A stretch of DNA of 64,000 bases from Saccopteryx bilineata (taxonomy: Eukaryota > Chordata > Mammalia > Chiroptera > Emballonuridae). Position numbers and translations under genes: made by a program. The stretch covers positions 70,308,982-70,372,981 of the forward strand of contig NC_089492.1 of assembly GCF_036850765.1 (NCBI RefSeq), given 5' to 3'. Shown here in pieces: positions 1 to 11,830 of this stretch (position 1 is the first letter of the stretch; every line of letters starts with the position of its first letter). Below the pieces are notes generated by a model. It saw nothing but the letters and a program-made list of their open reading frames with translations. It was not told the origin of the DNA and ran no database searches.

Positions 1-1374
1 GGTAAACAGCTAGCTCAAGTATGGCTGTTCATCCCATGCTCTGTCCTCACCAATGTCAACCATTGGCCCATGCATTCCTCCAATGATCCCAGATACAGCC
101 TCAGAATACAGCACCCAAATCCACCACAACCAGGCAGTCAGTGCTGCTAACCCTCAAATTACTTAATGTTCCTTTATCACCAGACAGGCAAAGACCATGT
201 CTGTCTGATGACATCCATCTGACACAGTGATAATCATGATAATAATTAGTATGGCCTATTTTGTGCCAGCCTATGTTCTAAGAGCTTAATACCCACCGCC
301 TCCTTCAATCCCATTTCTCTAAAGTGGTTAGTTAACAGAAATTGTATGTGGTCATCACTAAAGACTCATTTAAAGAAAATGGGAATAAACTCCAGTCCGA
401 GGAAATGAAATGTCCTTCAGACAAAGTATCCCCAGGTGATGGATGTTTCACATTAGCGATAACGAGAGAGCTGGTGAGCTCCCCTCCCAGGATGTCTCAG
501 AATTAGGAGAGGGGTGCCCAGCTCTAGTGAAAGCACAACCCTGCCCGAATGAAGGACAAACCACATGACCTTTCCCTGTCACATTGATTCCTGAGATCCG
601 ATCATTTGTGGTGCTCCAGAATCAAATTTATTTTTTGCTAAATTGTGTTCATTAAATTGGCTCTGTGTCCACTTAGCACAGATGACAAATCAGTAAAGGG
701 GGGTAGGGAGAAGCAAGCAATTTGTAAAAACACATTTTTAAACTTCTATTAATCACAAAGCTACATTTTGTGCTGAAGAACAACTATTGTTTAAAGAATC
801 ACTCTCAAAAATACCTGAAAGCAGGTGTTAGACACGATGAAAAGGTGAAGTCCAAAAACTCACACACGTAAATCACCATAATTTGTGTGGATAAATTAAC
901 TTGTGCTAAAATGCCTTCTTTAGGATGGATGTAAATTCACTGTAGAAATAAACTGATTCTGAAATACCAGTGATTTAAAAAAAAAAAAAGACTAATGTTA
1001 GGCATTTTTCTATTTTAAGAATTCAAATTTTTCTAACTATAATTCAAAAAGTGTCATTTATGCTGTATTAGATTTTAGCAAGAAATTGCCTTATAATGCT
1101 TACTCTGTAAAGTCATTTCCCAAAGAAGCTAGACATTTAAATAGGAAAATCCCATTCTATCTCTCATCTGTAAGTAATGACATCCCAACATCAAAGGGCT
1201 AATTTACTTCATTTATAAAGGGCTCTTCCAAATTAGTAAGAAAAAGAACAACTCAAGAAAAAAATAGAAAAAAGCCTTGAAAAAGTAGTTAGCAACAACA
1301 AAAGAATTCCAAAGGCCTGGAAATTATATACTTACTCTCAATCAAAGGAATGCAAATTAAAACAAAAAAAAATT
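1..1374. other. Intergenic sequence upstream of TERF1, no gene seen
   Basis: AT-rich unique sequence without a supported exon. A short stretch near 245-330 (TTTTGTGCCAGCC...) looks like an old MIR remnant. Nothing else recognised. Confidence 0.5.
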
Positions 1375-1603
1375 TTTTTAATTTAAGTGAGAGGAGGGGA
1401 AATAGACAGACTCCCACGTGTCCCAACAGGGATCCACTCAGTGACCCCTGTCTGGGGTTGATGCTCTGCCCATTTGGGGTCATGTTCACAACCAAGCTAA
1501 ATATCGCCTGAGGGGGAGGCTTCATGGAGCCATCCTTAGTACCCGAGGCCAATGCGCTCAAACCAAGGGAGCCATGGCTGTGGGAGAAGAGAGAGAAAAA
1601 GAA
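1375..1603 (-). mobile_element. Older antisense VES-like SINE fragment
   Basis: Reverse-oriented SINE body (GACAGACTCCCAC ... GGATCCACTC ... GATGCTCTGCCCATT ... AGCCATGGCTGTGGGAGAAGAG), clearly diverged. It stops exactly where a younger sense copy begins. Confidence 0.7.
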
Positions 1604-1978
1604 GGCCCTGGCCGGTTGGCTCAGTGGTAGAGCGTAGGCCTGGCCTGCAGGAGTCCCGGGTTCGATTCCTGGCCAGGGCACACAGGAGAAGCGCCCATCT
1701 GCTTCTCCACCCCTCCCCCTCTCCTTCCTCTCTGTCTCTCTCTTCCCCTACTGCAGCCAAGGCTCCATTGGAGCAAAAGTTGGCCTGGGTGCTGAGGATG
1801 GCTCTATGGCCTCCACTTCAGGCATTAGAATGGCTCTGGTTGCAGCAGAGCTACACCCCAGATGGGCAGAGCATCGCCCCCTGGTGGGCGTGCCAGGTGG
1901 ATCCCGGTCGGGCGCATGCAGGAGTCTGTCTGACTGCCTCCCCGTTTCCAACTTCAGAAAAATACAAAAAAAAAAAAA
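1604..1978 (+). mobile_element. VES-like tRNA-derived SINE
   Basis: Begins GGCCCTGGCCGGTTGGCTCA with pol III A box (GGCTCAGTGGTAGAGC) and B box (GGTTCGATTCC), followed by the CT-rich body and a poly(A) tail. Inserted in an older antisense copy. Confidence 0.85.
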
Positions 1979-4266
1979 CCCATTTGTAATATTTTATATT
2001 GTAGTTATGCTTACATGCCTATTAATTTTTAATAATAATTGTAAGAAAAAAGTATTCATTTAGATACAAATGAAGATGGAACTTACAAAAGAAGGACTGT
2101 TCTCCCTAAAGGAGGATGATTGGTCACCTTACCTAAAAGCTCCCCTTGTGAGCACTTGGGTTTTTTCCTCATAAACTGACTTGAAATTGCCTTGGGAAGT
2201 GCCCAGACATTGAGGCACAAAAAGATATTTTATACACAGCCCAAAAATTATTTGTGGAAATTGAAAACTGTGCTCTTGCTGAACAAATCAACCATTATTC
2301 TCCAAAGAGCCATTTCCTCTGTGTGAGCGCCAGAGCCCATGGTGCTGACTTCATGAACGCGCTGTTCTTTAAATGAGTCTCCACTCGAAAAACCGCAGGG
2401 CCATTGAGGAGGGAACCAGCAGGCCAGAGAACGGGGGCATTGGGCAGAAGAGGATGGTGCCCTTGCCTCTGAGAAACTGTCTTCACTGGCTTTAAGGCTG
2501 CAGTATTTAAAAATGGGCCAAGAAAATTCTGAAACCCAAAGTATTATCAGTAGTTTAATCATCAACGGAAAGATCAGGTTGATTTAAATTTGTGGGGGGA
2601 AATGCCGCTTTAACAGGAGTAAAGCATCATCTTTGTCCAGATGAACCAAATGTAAAGAGTTCAAACGAATTCGGCTGTCTTCCTGCAAAATGCAAAAGCG
2701 ATATAGGATTGCAGTCATAATCATAGGACAAGATCAGCAGCAACTCTTTGGTTGCATTAAAGGTGGGTGACCATGGCTTTTCATCTTTTTCTTTTTGACT
2801 CAGAGATAGCTTTTAGATTTGATGAAAATGTAGGTGAAAAGTTAGAAGGGGCATACCCAATCCTTTCTCTCTCTGTGAGATAATCTACCAAAGAGCAAGC
2901 ACCCTGCTCATTAGCTCTCAACAAACCTTCTTAATCTTTGAACATACAAATTTAAATGTTAAGCCTAATTAAACAGATACCACCACCACTTTTCATTTCG
3001 TGCGCTAATGGGGACACGCACAAGTAATGACTCTCATGAGCAGAAAGACAGAATTGGCATTAACGGCTTCTAATTAAAATTTGGCTTCCAAATAGGATGT
3101 TTTTGCTTTTCACTAAAAATAGAGAACTTTTTAACTAGATGAAGGAAATAATAAAATGCCCAGATCATTAACAGGAAATTGATGGGAGCTGTGCCCTTTT
3201 GTCTCTCACACCTTCTGACTCTTAGGTCTGTCCAGAGCTCCGTGAGCTGCATGCAGGAAACCAAGGCTCACTGAGGAGAGGAGAGGAGATAAAAATGAGT
3301 AATAAATGCGAGTGTGCTTTGAAAAAAAGGAAACACTTCTCTTAAAGATCACTTGTTTATTATTATTATTGTTGTTGCTGGTGTCATAATACCAGCCCTT
3401 GGAATTGGAGAGAGAATCTGAATGGGCCACAGAATATCAAATGTATAAAATGGAAAGTATTGTATTTTACACTTTCGGTTTTGCCAGGGTCAGGAATATC
3501 AGAAGTTGTTCAAAGTCTTTACAATTTTTTTTCCATGTGGAATGGATGGTTTAAAAAAAATTCTTGGAGCAAGCAAGTTTTTTCTACAAGTTGACCTTGC
3601 ATAAGCACATCTAGACAAAAATAAGCCTTTATTTTCCTCCAAAACACTCTACAAATTGCCTGCAACTGCTTCATTACTACCAAGGAAAGACATCTCCTTC
3701 TATTCTGGTGGCCCTGCCACTTTCTCTCCCTAATTAGAGCCTCCGTATTGTCTGGCCATCTGCTTCTGGGTTCTGCCCAACTGGTGATGGAAGGGGAATT
3801 TTATGATATCATCCTATTAGTGAAAGGATAAATTCCACATTAGTCTTATTTTGACAAAATGTCTTTGGGGAAGACACATGGACCCCTCATGGTGCTTCCT
3901 GTGTCATAACTAAACATTTCTACTGGCTGCAGAGGTTGTATGGTTTTTCTGTTTGACCATCTCATGGCCAGCTGGCCTGAAAACATCATAAGTTTTTCTA
4001 CCCACTTTCTCAACCACTGTTCACATCTTCTATTGGTTTGTTAGTTGAAAGAAACCTTTGAATTTCCCTCATGTATAGCTGCCTTCTCTTTCATGGAATC
4101 ATTTTGGCTAGTAGGTAAAACTCTATTTGGGTACCAGCACAGACTAACCCTTTGGCCCCAGCTTTTTCTGTCTCCACATTTAACCCAACACTCTAGCACA
4201 CTGTTCACAGAGATAGCCCTCAACAGTTCCTCTCATCTCTGTCCACACCTGTTCCTCCTCCTATAA
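1979..4266. other. Intergenic sequence, no gene or clear repeat
   Basis: Unique AT-rich sequence; short open frames here lack any recognisable protein. Small (TTA)n/(TTG)n patch near 3357-3378. Confidence 0.45.
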
Positions 4267-4479
4267 AGAGGTGAAGTCTACTTGTCCACCATTGAATCTG
4301 GAATGACCTTACGGATTGCTTTGACTGGAAGGGCATGGAAGAAGTGACATTGTGCTGTTCTGGGCTTGGGCCTTCAAAGTCCTGAGAATATCTGCTTTGG
4401 CTCTTTTCTACCTTCATGGAGAGAAGTACAACACATCCCACACCAGAGAGTCCATGAAGACAGGCTCTGGAGGAGACAC
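4267..4479 (+). mobile_element. MaLR (MLT1-type) LTR, left part
   Basis: Matches the remembered MLT1 LTR layout (AGGTGAAGTCTACTTGTCCACC ... GACCTT...GCTTTGAC ... GTCCATGAAGACAGGCTCTGG). Interrupted at 4480 by a younger ERV LTR and resumed at 5300. Confidence 0.6.
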
Positions 4480-5299
4480 TGTTGTAAAGTACCCCGTACC
4501 TCACTTCCGTGGTTTACGTAGAGACACCAAGTCCAGATGAATTTTAAGGAGTTTTATTAAAGGAGGAGATTTATTAAATAAGCCGGCCGCATATGACTAA
4601 CATGGGGCATTCGCAGACCCAAATCATGTGTGTCTGGCACAGCCCTTGCGGCAGGTTATATACCTTTGTTGGCAGGAAAAGGAGGAGGGGGATGGGACAC
4701 AGTTCATTAGCAAGCTTACAACATTTGTCTATAGGACCCATGAAAAACATTTCTATACATTAAAACTTATAACACAATAGCAAAAATGTTATTCCACATA
4801 CTAAAAGGTATTCCTAAATTTTCTAGTGTTCATTTGCCATTCCTTTGTGTGTGTATATATATATATATATATATACACATTAATTATATGTCTTCAGGAG
4901 GGGAGGGGTGGTTTCCATGGTGCAAAGGGATAAATGCCTGCAAATGGCTCATCAAATAAGAAAAGGGTTTTTTTCAATCTCTCCCTTCCTGCACCTGGCT
5001 AGCTATTTACCGCTTCCTCACAGGTGTGGGGGGAAGGATGGGAATCCAAATCTCCTTCCCCTCTTCACTTACAATACAATGCTATTGGCCATCCTGACTT
5101 GGTGTAAATCACACAAGCACAAAAACCATATCCACAAAATCTCTCTGCACACCTAGCACAAATTAATAAAATGCTCTTTAAGCTTTTTAGTAGAAGGCAG
5201 CCTCCTACACAGTATGTTTCTGCAAGCCAGGAAACTTTCACATTTCTTTCCTTAAAATATTAATATTAATTTTGTAGCTTTTGGTACTTTACTACAACA
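4480..5299 (-). mobile_element. Solo ERV LTR, antisense, inserted in an MLT1 LTR
   Basis: 820 bp bounded by TG...CA on the + strand, with matching ends TGTTGTAAAGTACC on the left and GGTACTTTACTACAACA on the right. Read on the - strand it carries a CCAAT box (GGCCAATAGC), a TATA box (GGTATATAACC at 4664-4654), then AATAAA at 4575-4570 and 4558-4553, the spacing expected for U3-R-U5. No clear target duplication seen and no internal proviral sequence. Confidence 0.65.
4841..4880. repeat. (TG)n(TA)n microsatellite
   Basis: TGTGTGTG followed by about 14 TA units inside the ERV LTR. Confidence 0.9.
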
Positions 5300-5940
5300 C
5301 CATGTGGAAGAAGAGGCCACATGAAGAAAATCTCCAGCTGACACCATGAGAAAAGAGAGGCCCAGCCGGCCCACCAGACCCCCTGATAAGGTACCAGGTA
5401 TGTGGCCAAGGCTCTGTTGGGCCCTCCAGTCCAGGATGGCTGTCTCACTCAGCACCACATACAGCAGAGAAAGCTACCCCATCACAACATGTCTGAGTTC
5501 CTGACCTACAGATTTGTGAGCAATAAAATGGTTGTTGTTGTAAGTCCCAAAGTTTGAGAGTGATTTTTTTTTTTACAGAGACAGAGAGAGAGTCAGAGAG
5601 AGAGATAGACAGGGACAGACAGACAAGAATGGAGAGATGAGAAGCATCAATCATTAGTTTTTCATTGCACATTGCAACACCTTAAATGTTCATTGATTGT
5701 TTTCTCATACATGCCTTGACTGCGGGCCTTCAGCAGACCGAGTAACCCCTTGCTCGAGCCAGTGACCTTGGGTCCAAGCTGGTGAGCTTTGCTCAAACCA
5801 GATGAGCCCTCACTCAAGCTGGTGACCTCGGGGTCTCGAACCTGGGTCTTCTGCATCCCAGTCTGATGCTCTATTCACTGCGCCACTGCCCAGTCAGGCG
5901 AGAATGATTTTTTTTATACAGCAGTATATAGTTGATACAT
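5300..5940 (+). mobile_element. MaLR (MLT1-type) LTR, right part, with SINE inside
   Basis: Continues the 4267-4479 fragment: GGCCACATGAAGAAAATCTCC, then the typical 3' end AATAAAATGGTTGTTGTTGTAAG. A SINE (5567-5900) splits the end; ACAGCAGTATATAGTTGATACAT after it is the rest of the LTR. Confidence 0.6.
5567..5900 (-). mobile_element. Rhin-like SINE, antisense
   Basis: Reverse of the GCCTGACCAGG family. The head at 5880-5900 reads CGCCACTGCCCAGTCAGGC. Flanked by near-identical GAGAGTGATTTTTTT and GAGAATGATTTTTTT, the target duplication. Confidence 0.85.
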
Positions 5941-6029
5941 AAATACTGTGATGATGATTATAATTATGGCCTGAAGAATCATGCTACCCTGTATCTATGA
6001 GGCCTTGCATGTGATATAGCTACACCTCC

Positions 6030-6340
6030 TATCAAGAGTTGGAGGCTTGTGACTTCCTTTGACCAAAAGATTGTGGCAGAAGAAAGTCTGGGCAAGTTCC
6101 AGAGCCCAGGTCATAAAAGACATTGCAGCTTCAACTTTGACACTTTTGGAACCCGGAGATCACCATTCCTGAAAAAGCTTAGTCTAAATTAGTGGAGGGT
6201 GAGAGACCACATGGAGGAGACAAAACACTCCAGCTAATAGCTAACACCATCCGCCAGAAGTGAGAGAAGCCATAGGACCCTCTACCAGCAGATGACTGTG
6301 GACACATGAGTAATCTCAGGCAAGACTGTCCAGGTTACCA
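6030..6340 (+). mobile_element. MaLR (MLT1-type) LTR fragment
   Basis: Text such as GAGGCTTGTGACTTCCTTTGACC, TGGAGGGTGAGAGACCACATGG and CTCCAGCTAATAGCTAACACC follows the MLT1 consensus as remembered. Both ends are diffuse. Confidence 0.6.
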
Positions 6341-6817
6341 CTGACAAGATGAGCAACATAAAGCAAGTTACAACACAGGGGTGATAATAGTGAGTACCAA
6401 AATGAGTTGTTGTGAGCATTCAATGAAATCATCTATAGAGAATATACTCAGTAAATGTGAGGGGTTTTTTTCCCAAAAGCATAAGATTTGTTTTTATGAA
6501 AAGTCTTTACAAGTTTTTAAATGAAGTTATATCTTTTAAACATCTTTTTATAAAACAAAAACAAAAACAAACAAACTGAGAACAGAAAGTCCCCATTCCA
6601 TAGTCCTTCAAACTTTCTTCGAGGAATTGTCATGGAAGTGCTGGAGGATTCTAGACAAAATGGTCTAGGGCATTTTTACAGGACAGAGCTGTAAGAGGGA
6701 ATACTACTAAGTAATTTAAAATATTTGGGGGGGAAAAACTTTAAGCTCTGTATTAAAACACAAAATTGCTGCTTCCAATTGCTTCTTAAACTAGGATTTT
6801 TAAAACTTCAGACTTCC

Positions 6818-6992
6818 AGCCCTGGCACAATAGTCCAGTTGTTTAGAAAGTTGTCCTGATATGCCAAGGTCACAGGTTCGATCCCAGGTCAGTGCACATA
6901 AAAGAATCAACAAATGAATGCATAAATAAGTGAAGAACAGATCGATGTTTCTCTCGTTTCTTTCCTTTCGCTCTAAAATCAATCAGTAACTA
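6818..6992 (+). mobile_element. Old tRNA-derived SINE
   Basis: Head GCACAATAGTCCAGTTGTTTAG with B box GGTTCGATCCC, then AATCAACAAATGAATGCATAAAT and a T/C-rich tail. Well diverged. Confidence 0.6.
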
Positions 6993-6999
6993 AACATTT

Positions 7000-8220
7000 A
7001 TAAATACTTGTTTTATTCTGATGCTATACAATAGCAACATTGATATACTAGAGAAAGTACATAAACATGGCAATAATTTAAGTGTTAATTTTGACTTTTC
7101 ACTCTATTCCAGTGAATAGAGTGAAAGATTTCACTGAGGTAATATGGCAGGAAAAACACAGAAAGAGAATTAGCAACTCTAACAATTAAACAACAGTCAT
7201 TGAAGATTGAAAATTTGATGAAAAGATGTTATGTCTATTCATCATGAATTTGTACACTGGGAATAATGGGCAAAATGAAGGTAAATGGTCCAATTTCTTG
7301 GATCATAATGAAAATAGTTTGTTTTAATTGGATTAGGGTTTTTTTATTGCTTAAGTATTATTTCATACAAATGAGATTCAACCAAATTGTCAAGATGGTA
7401 AATTCAGAGTGAAGCATCTTTTTAAATAAGAATAAATAAGATGAGAATTCTCTACAGCCAGGGACAACACCATCATTCTAGAATATTTTTTAATAATCAT
7501 CACACAAAATACTAAGAAAAAGAAATGTTTACTCTTAGTTGTCTTAGTCAGTTCAGGCTGCTATAACAAGATACCAGAGTCTGGGTAGCTTAAACCATAG
7601 AAATTTATTTCTCACAGTTCTTGAGGCTGGGAGTCCAAGATTAAGGTGCTATCTAGTTCAGTTCTTATGCTCTCACATGCCAAGGGGTGGGGGGAGGAGG
7701 GGAAGGGGTAGAGCAGGGAAAGGAAGCAAGTTCTGTCCTTAAAAGTTCAAATTACAGATTCAAGAGATAAGAAAATGACTTATTTTTTAATTCATTAACT
7801 TTGGTGATGGTTTGTTATGCAGCAGTAGGAAAAAATTTATTATAAAAATTTGTAACTCTTGATATGTTATAATATAGCAATTCTGAGTGAAAATAAAAGC
7901 CATCTTCAATTTCTTACAGTAATTTTCCCCTGGGGCAATTTGCTACTGAAAAAAAATTTCCTATTAAGCATTACAACTATATAACATATAGTTTGACTCT
8001 TTAAAAATGACATTCTTACCCTGATGAGTGCATTCAAACCTTACACTTATTTCAGAAGTGTTATGAAAGGGTCAATAATTGTGCTTTTATATTCTTCCTA
8101 TACAATCTTAGAATTCCAGTTTATGTTTACTGTGCTATTTTCATCAGCTTAAGAACTGTAGAAGTTCTTCATGTAGAAGTAACTTTATAAGTGAACACTA
8201 ATGTACTGTCATTAAAAGAA
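7000..8220. other. Intergenic, no gene; ancient repeat pieces
   Basis: 7545-7660 (CAGTTCAGGCTGCTATAACA ... ATTTATTTCTCACAGTTCTTG) is a widespread mammalian interspersed repeat I cannot name with certainty. 7795-7835 resembles an MLT1 LTR end. Confidence 0.45.
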
Positions 8221-8225
8221 GGGCC

Positions 8226-8513
8226 TCACCTAACCAGGTGGTGGCGCAGTGGATAGAGCGTCGGACTGGGATGCGGAAGGACCCAGGTTTGAGACCCTGA
8301 GGTCACCAGCTTGAGTGTGGGCTCATCTGGTTTGAGCAGAGCTGGACTCAAAGTTGCTGGCTCGACCAGGGGGTTACTCGGTCTGCTGTGGCCCTACGGT
8401 CAAGGCACACATGAGAAAGCAATCAATGAACAACTAAGGTGTTGCAACAAAAAAATAATGGTTGATGCTTCTGTCCCTGTCTATCCCTCTCTCTGACTCT
8501 GTCTCTGTCTCTG

Positions 8514-8556
<43 letters not shown>
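8226..8556 (+). mobile_element. Rhin-like SINE with (AAAT)n tail
   Basis: Head ACCAGGTGGTGGCGCAGTGG, B box region AGGTTTGAGACC, body with CAAGGCACACATGAGAAAGC, tail of about ten AAAT units (8514-8556). Confidence 0.85.
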
Positions 8557-8712
8557 GGGTCTCCTGGAAGAGCCCATTGCCACTCAAAGACTATCCTCCA
8601 CACACATGCTACTATCTTTACCAGGTAAGAAGGCATTTGAGAATAAAGTACAGAAATGTTTTATCAAGCACATAATACAACTAAAGTGCTAATCTCTGCA
8701 ACTAATTATATT

Positions 8713-8789
8713 GGACGGATGGATGAATAGATGACAGGTAGTAGGTAGGTAGATAATAAATAGATGGATAGATGATAGATAGATAGATC
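8713..8789. repeat. Imperfect (GATA/GATG)n microsatellite
   Basis: Runs of GGATGGAT, AGGTAGGT and GATAGATAGAT. Confidence 0.8.
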
Positions 8790-9482
8790 CTCTCTGGCAG
8801 CAAAATTGATCCAATTAAAATTTTAAATCATTCTAATATTCTAGGTAAAATTTATCACTGATAATCTGATAAAAGAGTCCCCATTTCTGTCTTTCTCTCT
8901 TCCCTTGCACTTCCTGCTCCAGTCAAGTGTCCTCAGTTATTTCTACCTACTAGCCTCAGCTCAACCTAGACAGGAAGTAGTACATATATATATAATTGAT
9001 AGGTTCTCAGGCCCTCATCTCACCTCCTGTTTAGCTCTTTTGCATATTGGAGTTGCAGGTTGGATTAGTAAGAACGATTTTCATAGTTGTTTTTTTTTTT
9101 AAAGATTGATAATCTTTGCAAGGTTGAAGTATGCTATATATTTTCTTTCTGCTATATATTCTACCAAATATTTCATTGCATAGCGACCTCTACTGGGAAG
9201 AATATCACAAGGGCTGACAAAATAAGCCAATTTAGTGAGTTTAGTCAAGGCATTGTTTGATTTAGCAAGGCAATGCTGGTCAAATCTGTTGTGTAAAATT
9301 GTTACAAACCAAATGTACTCTGAATATTTTTATTTTTAAAAAGATTTTATGAAATATTTCAAACTTATGAAGTACAGGGAACAATAAAATAAACGCATAC
9401 CTGCCACTCAACCTTATCAAATCTTAACATTTTGCTGTATTTACCTTAGATCTTTTTTGCATAAAACAATATACAATATATA

Positions 9483-9610
<128 letters not shown>

Positions 9611-9611
9611 A

Positions 9612-9821
9612 ATATAAAAAAGCCCCCGCTAGACGGACCAGTAATTGGTTCGTGCTGTAGGAGGCAGCAAGTTTAGGCCAATCAGAAGCCAGGCTCAAGC
9701 CCATCGTGGTGATTGGTGAATTCACGGCGGAAGAGCCCTTTTGGTCACCGCCTCCGCCCTCCAGCACGAACCAATCGCAGCCCGGCGCTCGAAGTGGCAA
9801 AACCCGCGCCAGCTATTGAAC
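9612..9821 (+). promoter_or_regulatory. TERF1: TERF1 promoter: TATA-less, GC-rich, four CCAAT boxes
   Basis: CCAAT motifs lie at 9644-9648 (as ATTGG), 9678-9682, 9712-9716 (as ATTGG) and 9771-9775, all within 180 bp of the start codon. The first three are exactly 34 bp apart. NF-Y binds such boxes (established for the motif). CpG density is high from here into intron 1. The outer two boxes sit inside a perfect 14-bp inverted repeat. The transcription start is not visible. Confidence 0.75.
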
Positions 9822-10110
9822 ATGGCGGGATGCGGTGCTGGAGCGTTCCCTAGCTGCAGGGGCCTTGCAGACGGGGCGGATGCGGGCCCCTCGGAGGAGC
9901 GGCTGTGGGAAATAGCGAGAGATGATCAGGAGCAGTTCGACTTCCAGGTTGAGATGGGGGTCCCCGAGAAAGAAAAGGACGCGGGCCTGGTGGCGGAGGC
10001 CGAGGCGGTAGCTGCCGGCTGGATGCTGGATTTCCTCTGCCTGACTCTGTGCCGGGCCTTCCGTGACGGCCGCTCCGATGACTTCCTGCGGGCCCGAGAC
10101 AGCGCGGAGG
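9822..10110 (+). CDS. TERF1: TERF1 coding exon 1
   Basis: Codes residues 1-96 plus one base of codon 97, with donor GTGAGT at 10111. It holds the acidic N-terminus, the tankyrase-type hexapeptide at residues 13-18 and the first TRFH helix ([20 protein letters not shown]). The long glutamate run of the human acidic domain is reduced here to [11 protein letters not shown]. The exon is GC-rich and continues the promoter CpG island. Confidence 0.95.
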
Positions 10111-11784
10111 GTGAGTGCCGGGCTCCCGGGCGGGAGGCTGCGCGGCGGAGCGGGAGTGGGCGGGAAGCCGGGCGGCTGGCGGCGGGGGCCTGGCTAGCAG
10201 CGCTGTCCCCCTAAGCGACCCGCAGGACAGCCTGGGGACCGCGGCCTGGGTGGAACCGTTGGCTGGAATCTCACAACCTCCTACTGTGAGCTCAGTTTTT
10301 CTCCGATTCTGTTTTTCTGAGAAAAGTGAGAATAAGACCCTCTTTAGAGGTGATACGGGATTAAATGAGTTAAAATGTACAAAAGCGCACCTAAGGCGGT
10401 GTCTTAATTCCTTTTCTCTCTTTTGGCGCTTATCTCGGTTTTTCTTTGGACTCAGGTGTTTTCAGTTACCTGTGAGCTACCTCATTCGGCCTGTAGCTCA
10501 GACCTGAGGGCTTCAGAGTCCAAGTCACTGTCTTGAAATCTGCTGCCTAGACATTTACAGCCCGTGATTGGTGAACAGACATAAATCCATAGAGAAGACC
10601 AGCCTGGCTTATAAAGTGGCCCAAGCCCGAAGACAGATGAGCTTAATGCTCAGAGACCTGGCTCCGGATGGCTTCCAGGGGATGGGTTAGATAGGGGAAA
10701 CATTTTTAACCGTAGTAGCTAAAGGAGGTAGGGTCCTGGGCTCTATTTGACTTGTAGGTGCTTGTAGAGGGTATGTGAGGAGTGCAGCTGGTCCTGATGT
10801 CAGCCGAGCTTGGGTTCCTCTGGCTTCCCTGCTTTTCTGGGCCTGGAGCTGAAACACACTGGAGGCCTAGCTCTTATCTCTACTTTGACTGAAACTCTGT
10901 TTTTGTGGTCAGTGCTTTGTTCCTAAGGTTATTTGGCGATGACCACAGCCTCATTGTCCTGGCGGCTTAATGATTAAGGGAGTGGAGTACAAGGGAGAAG
11001 GTGAGTGAGGTGCTGGGTGAAGCCAGTTTTTGTTTTTGTTTTTCCTCCATGTGTCAGACTCCATTATCCAGATGGTCAGGGCCAGAATGCTGAATGTAGA
11101 CAAGCTTCTTCTCTGCCATCTGAAGATGCAAATATGACATAGCAGCCACATCTGCAGCACTTCTAGGGGCAGTGAGGCCAGTTTGAAACACAAGAAAAGA
11201 AAGGAGAAAAGATCCTATTCAAGAAATGAAGACAGATGCTCTGGTATTTATTGCAGAATTAGCGCTCAACTTATTGCAGCTAGATGTAGCCCAAGCTAGT
11301 GTGTTTTTTTACAACATAGTATTTAATAGAAAATTAAATAGTTAAGAAACCCATATTGACACATTTCATTTTCATGCCAGTCCCATGAGTTAGGCAAATA
11401 ATCTTAGTTTATATAGAGAAGTAAATTGTTAAGCAACCTGAAATATTGACAGCTTTTAAATTCTTTTAAGGAAATTCCCAGACCCATACATTATGATCCA
11501 ATTCAAGAACCTTTCCTCTGTGTCACAGATGACAGGAGAGCCATTAATTAACATTAATTAGAAATTTAAATCCTAGAATGAAGCCATACCATAATTAGAA
11601 TTATTAAAAAGTCTTCTTTGGAGAGGAGGCTAGAATTATCTAATTATCTTATGGTAATGAATTTTAGTTAGAAACATCAGCATGAGTTCTTGTTTAGCTT
11701 ATTAAAGATATAGATAGCTACATATAGAAATACATATGCATATTTTTATACATGTATAGATACAGGTTAGTGTATATATATATG

Positions 11785-11830
<46 letters not shown>

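Larger units (their letters stand above)
9612..10260. other. CpG island over TERF1 promoter, exon 1 and start of intron 1
   Basis: This is by far the most GC- and CpG-rich stretch of the left 50 kb, including runs such as GCGCGGCGGAGCGGGAG just after the exon 1 donor. It begins abruptly at the end of the TA palindrome. Judged by eye; no computed CpG ratio. Confidence 0.75.

Noticed and set aside
1604..1678. tRNA-like head with A and B boxes, repeated at many SINE sites
   Set aside because: These heads lack a foldable acceptor stem and anticodon arm and always lead into a SINE body; they are SINE promoters, not tRNA genes.
2248..2565. 105-codon - strand frame in unique upstream sequence
   Set aside because: No recognisable domain, no splice or promoter context, ordinary length for chance in this much sequence.
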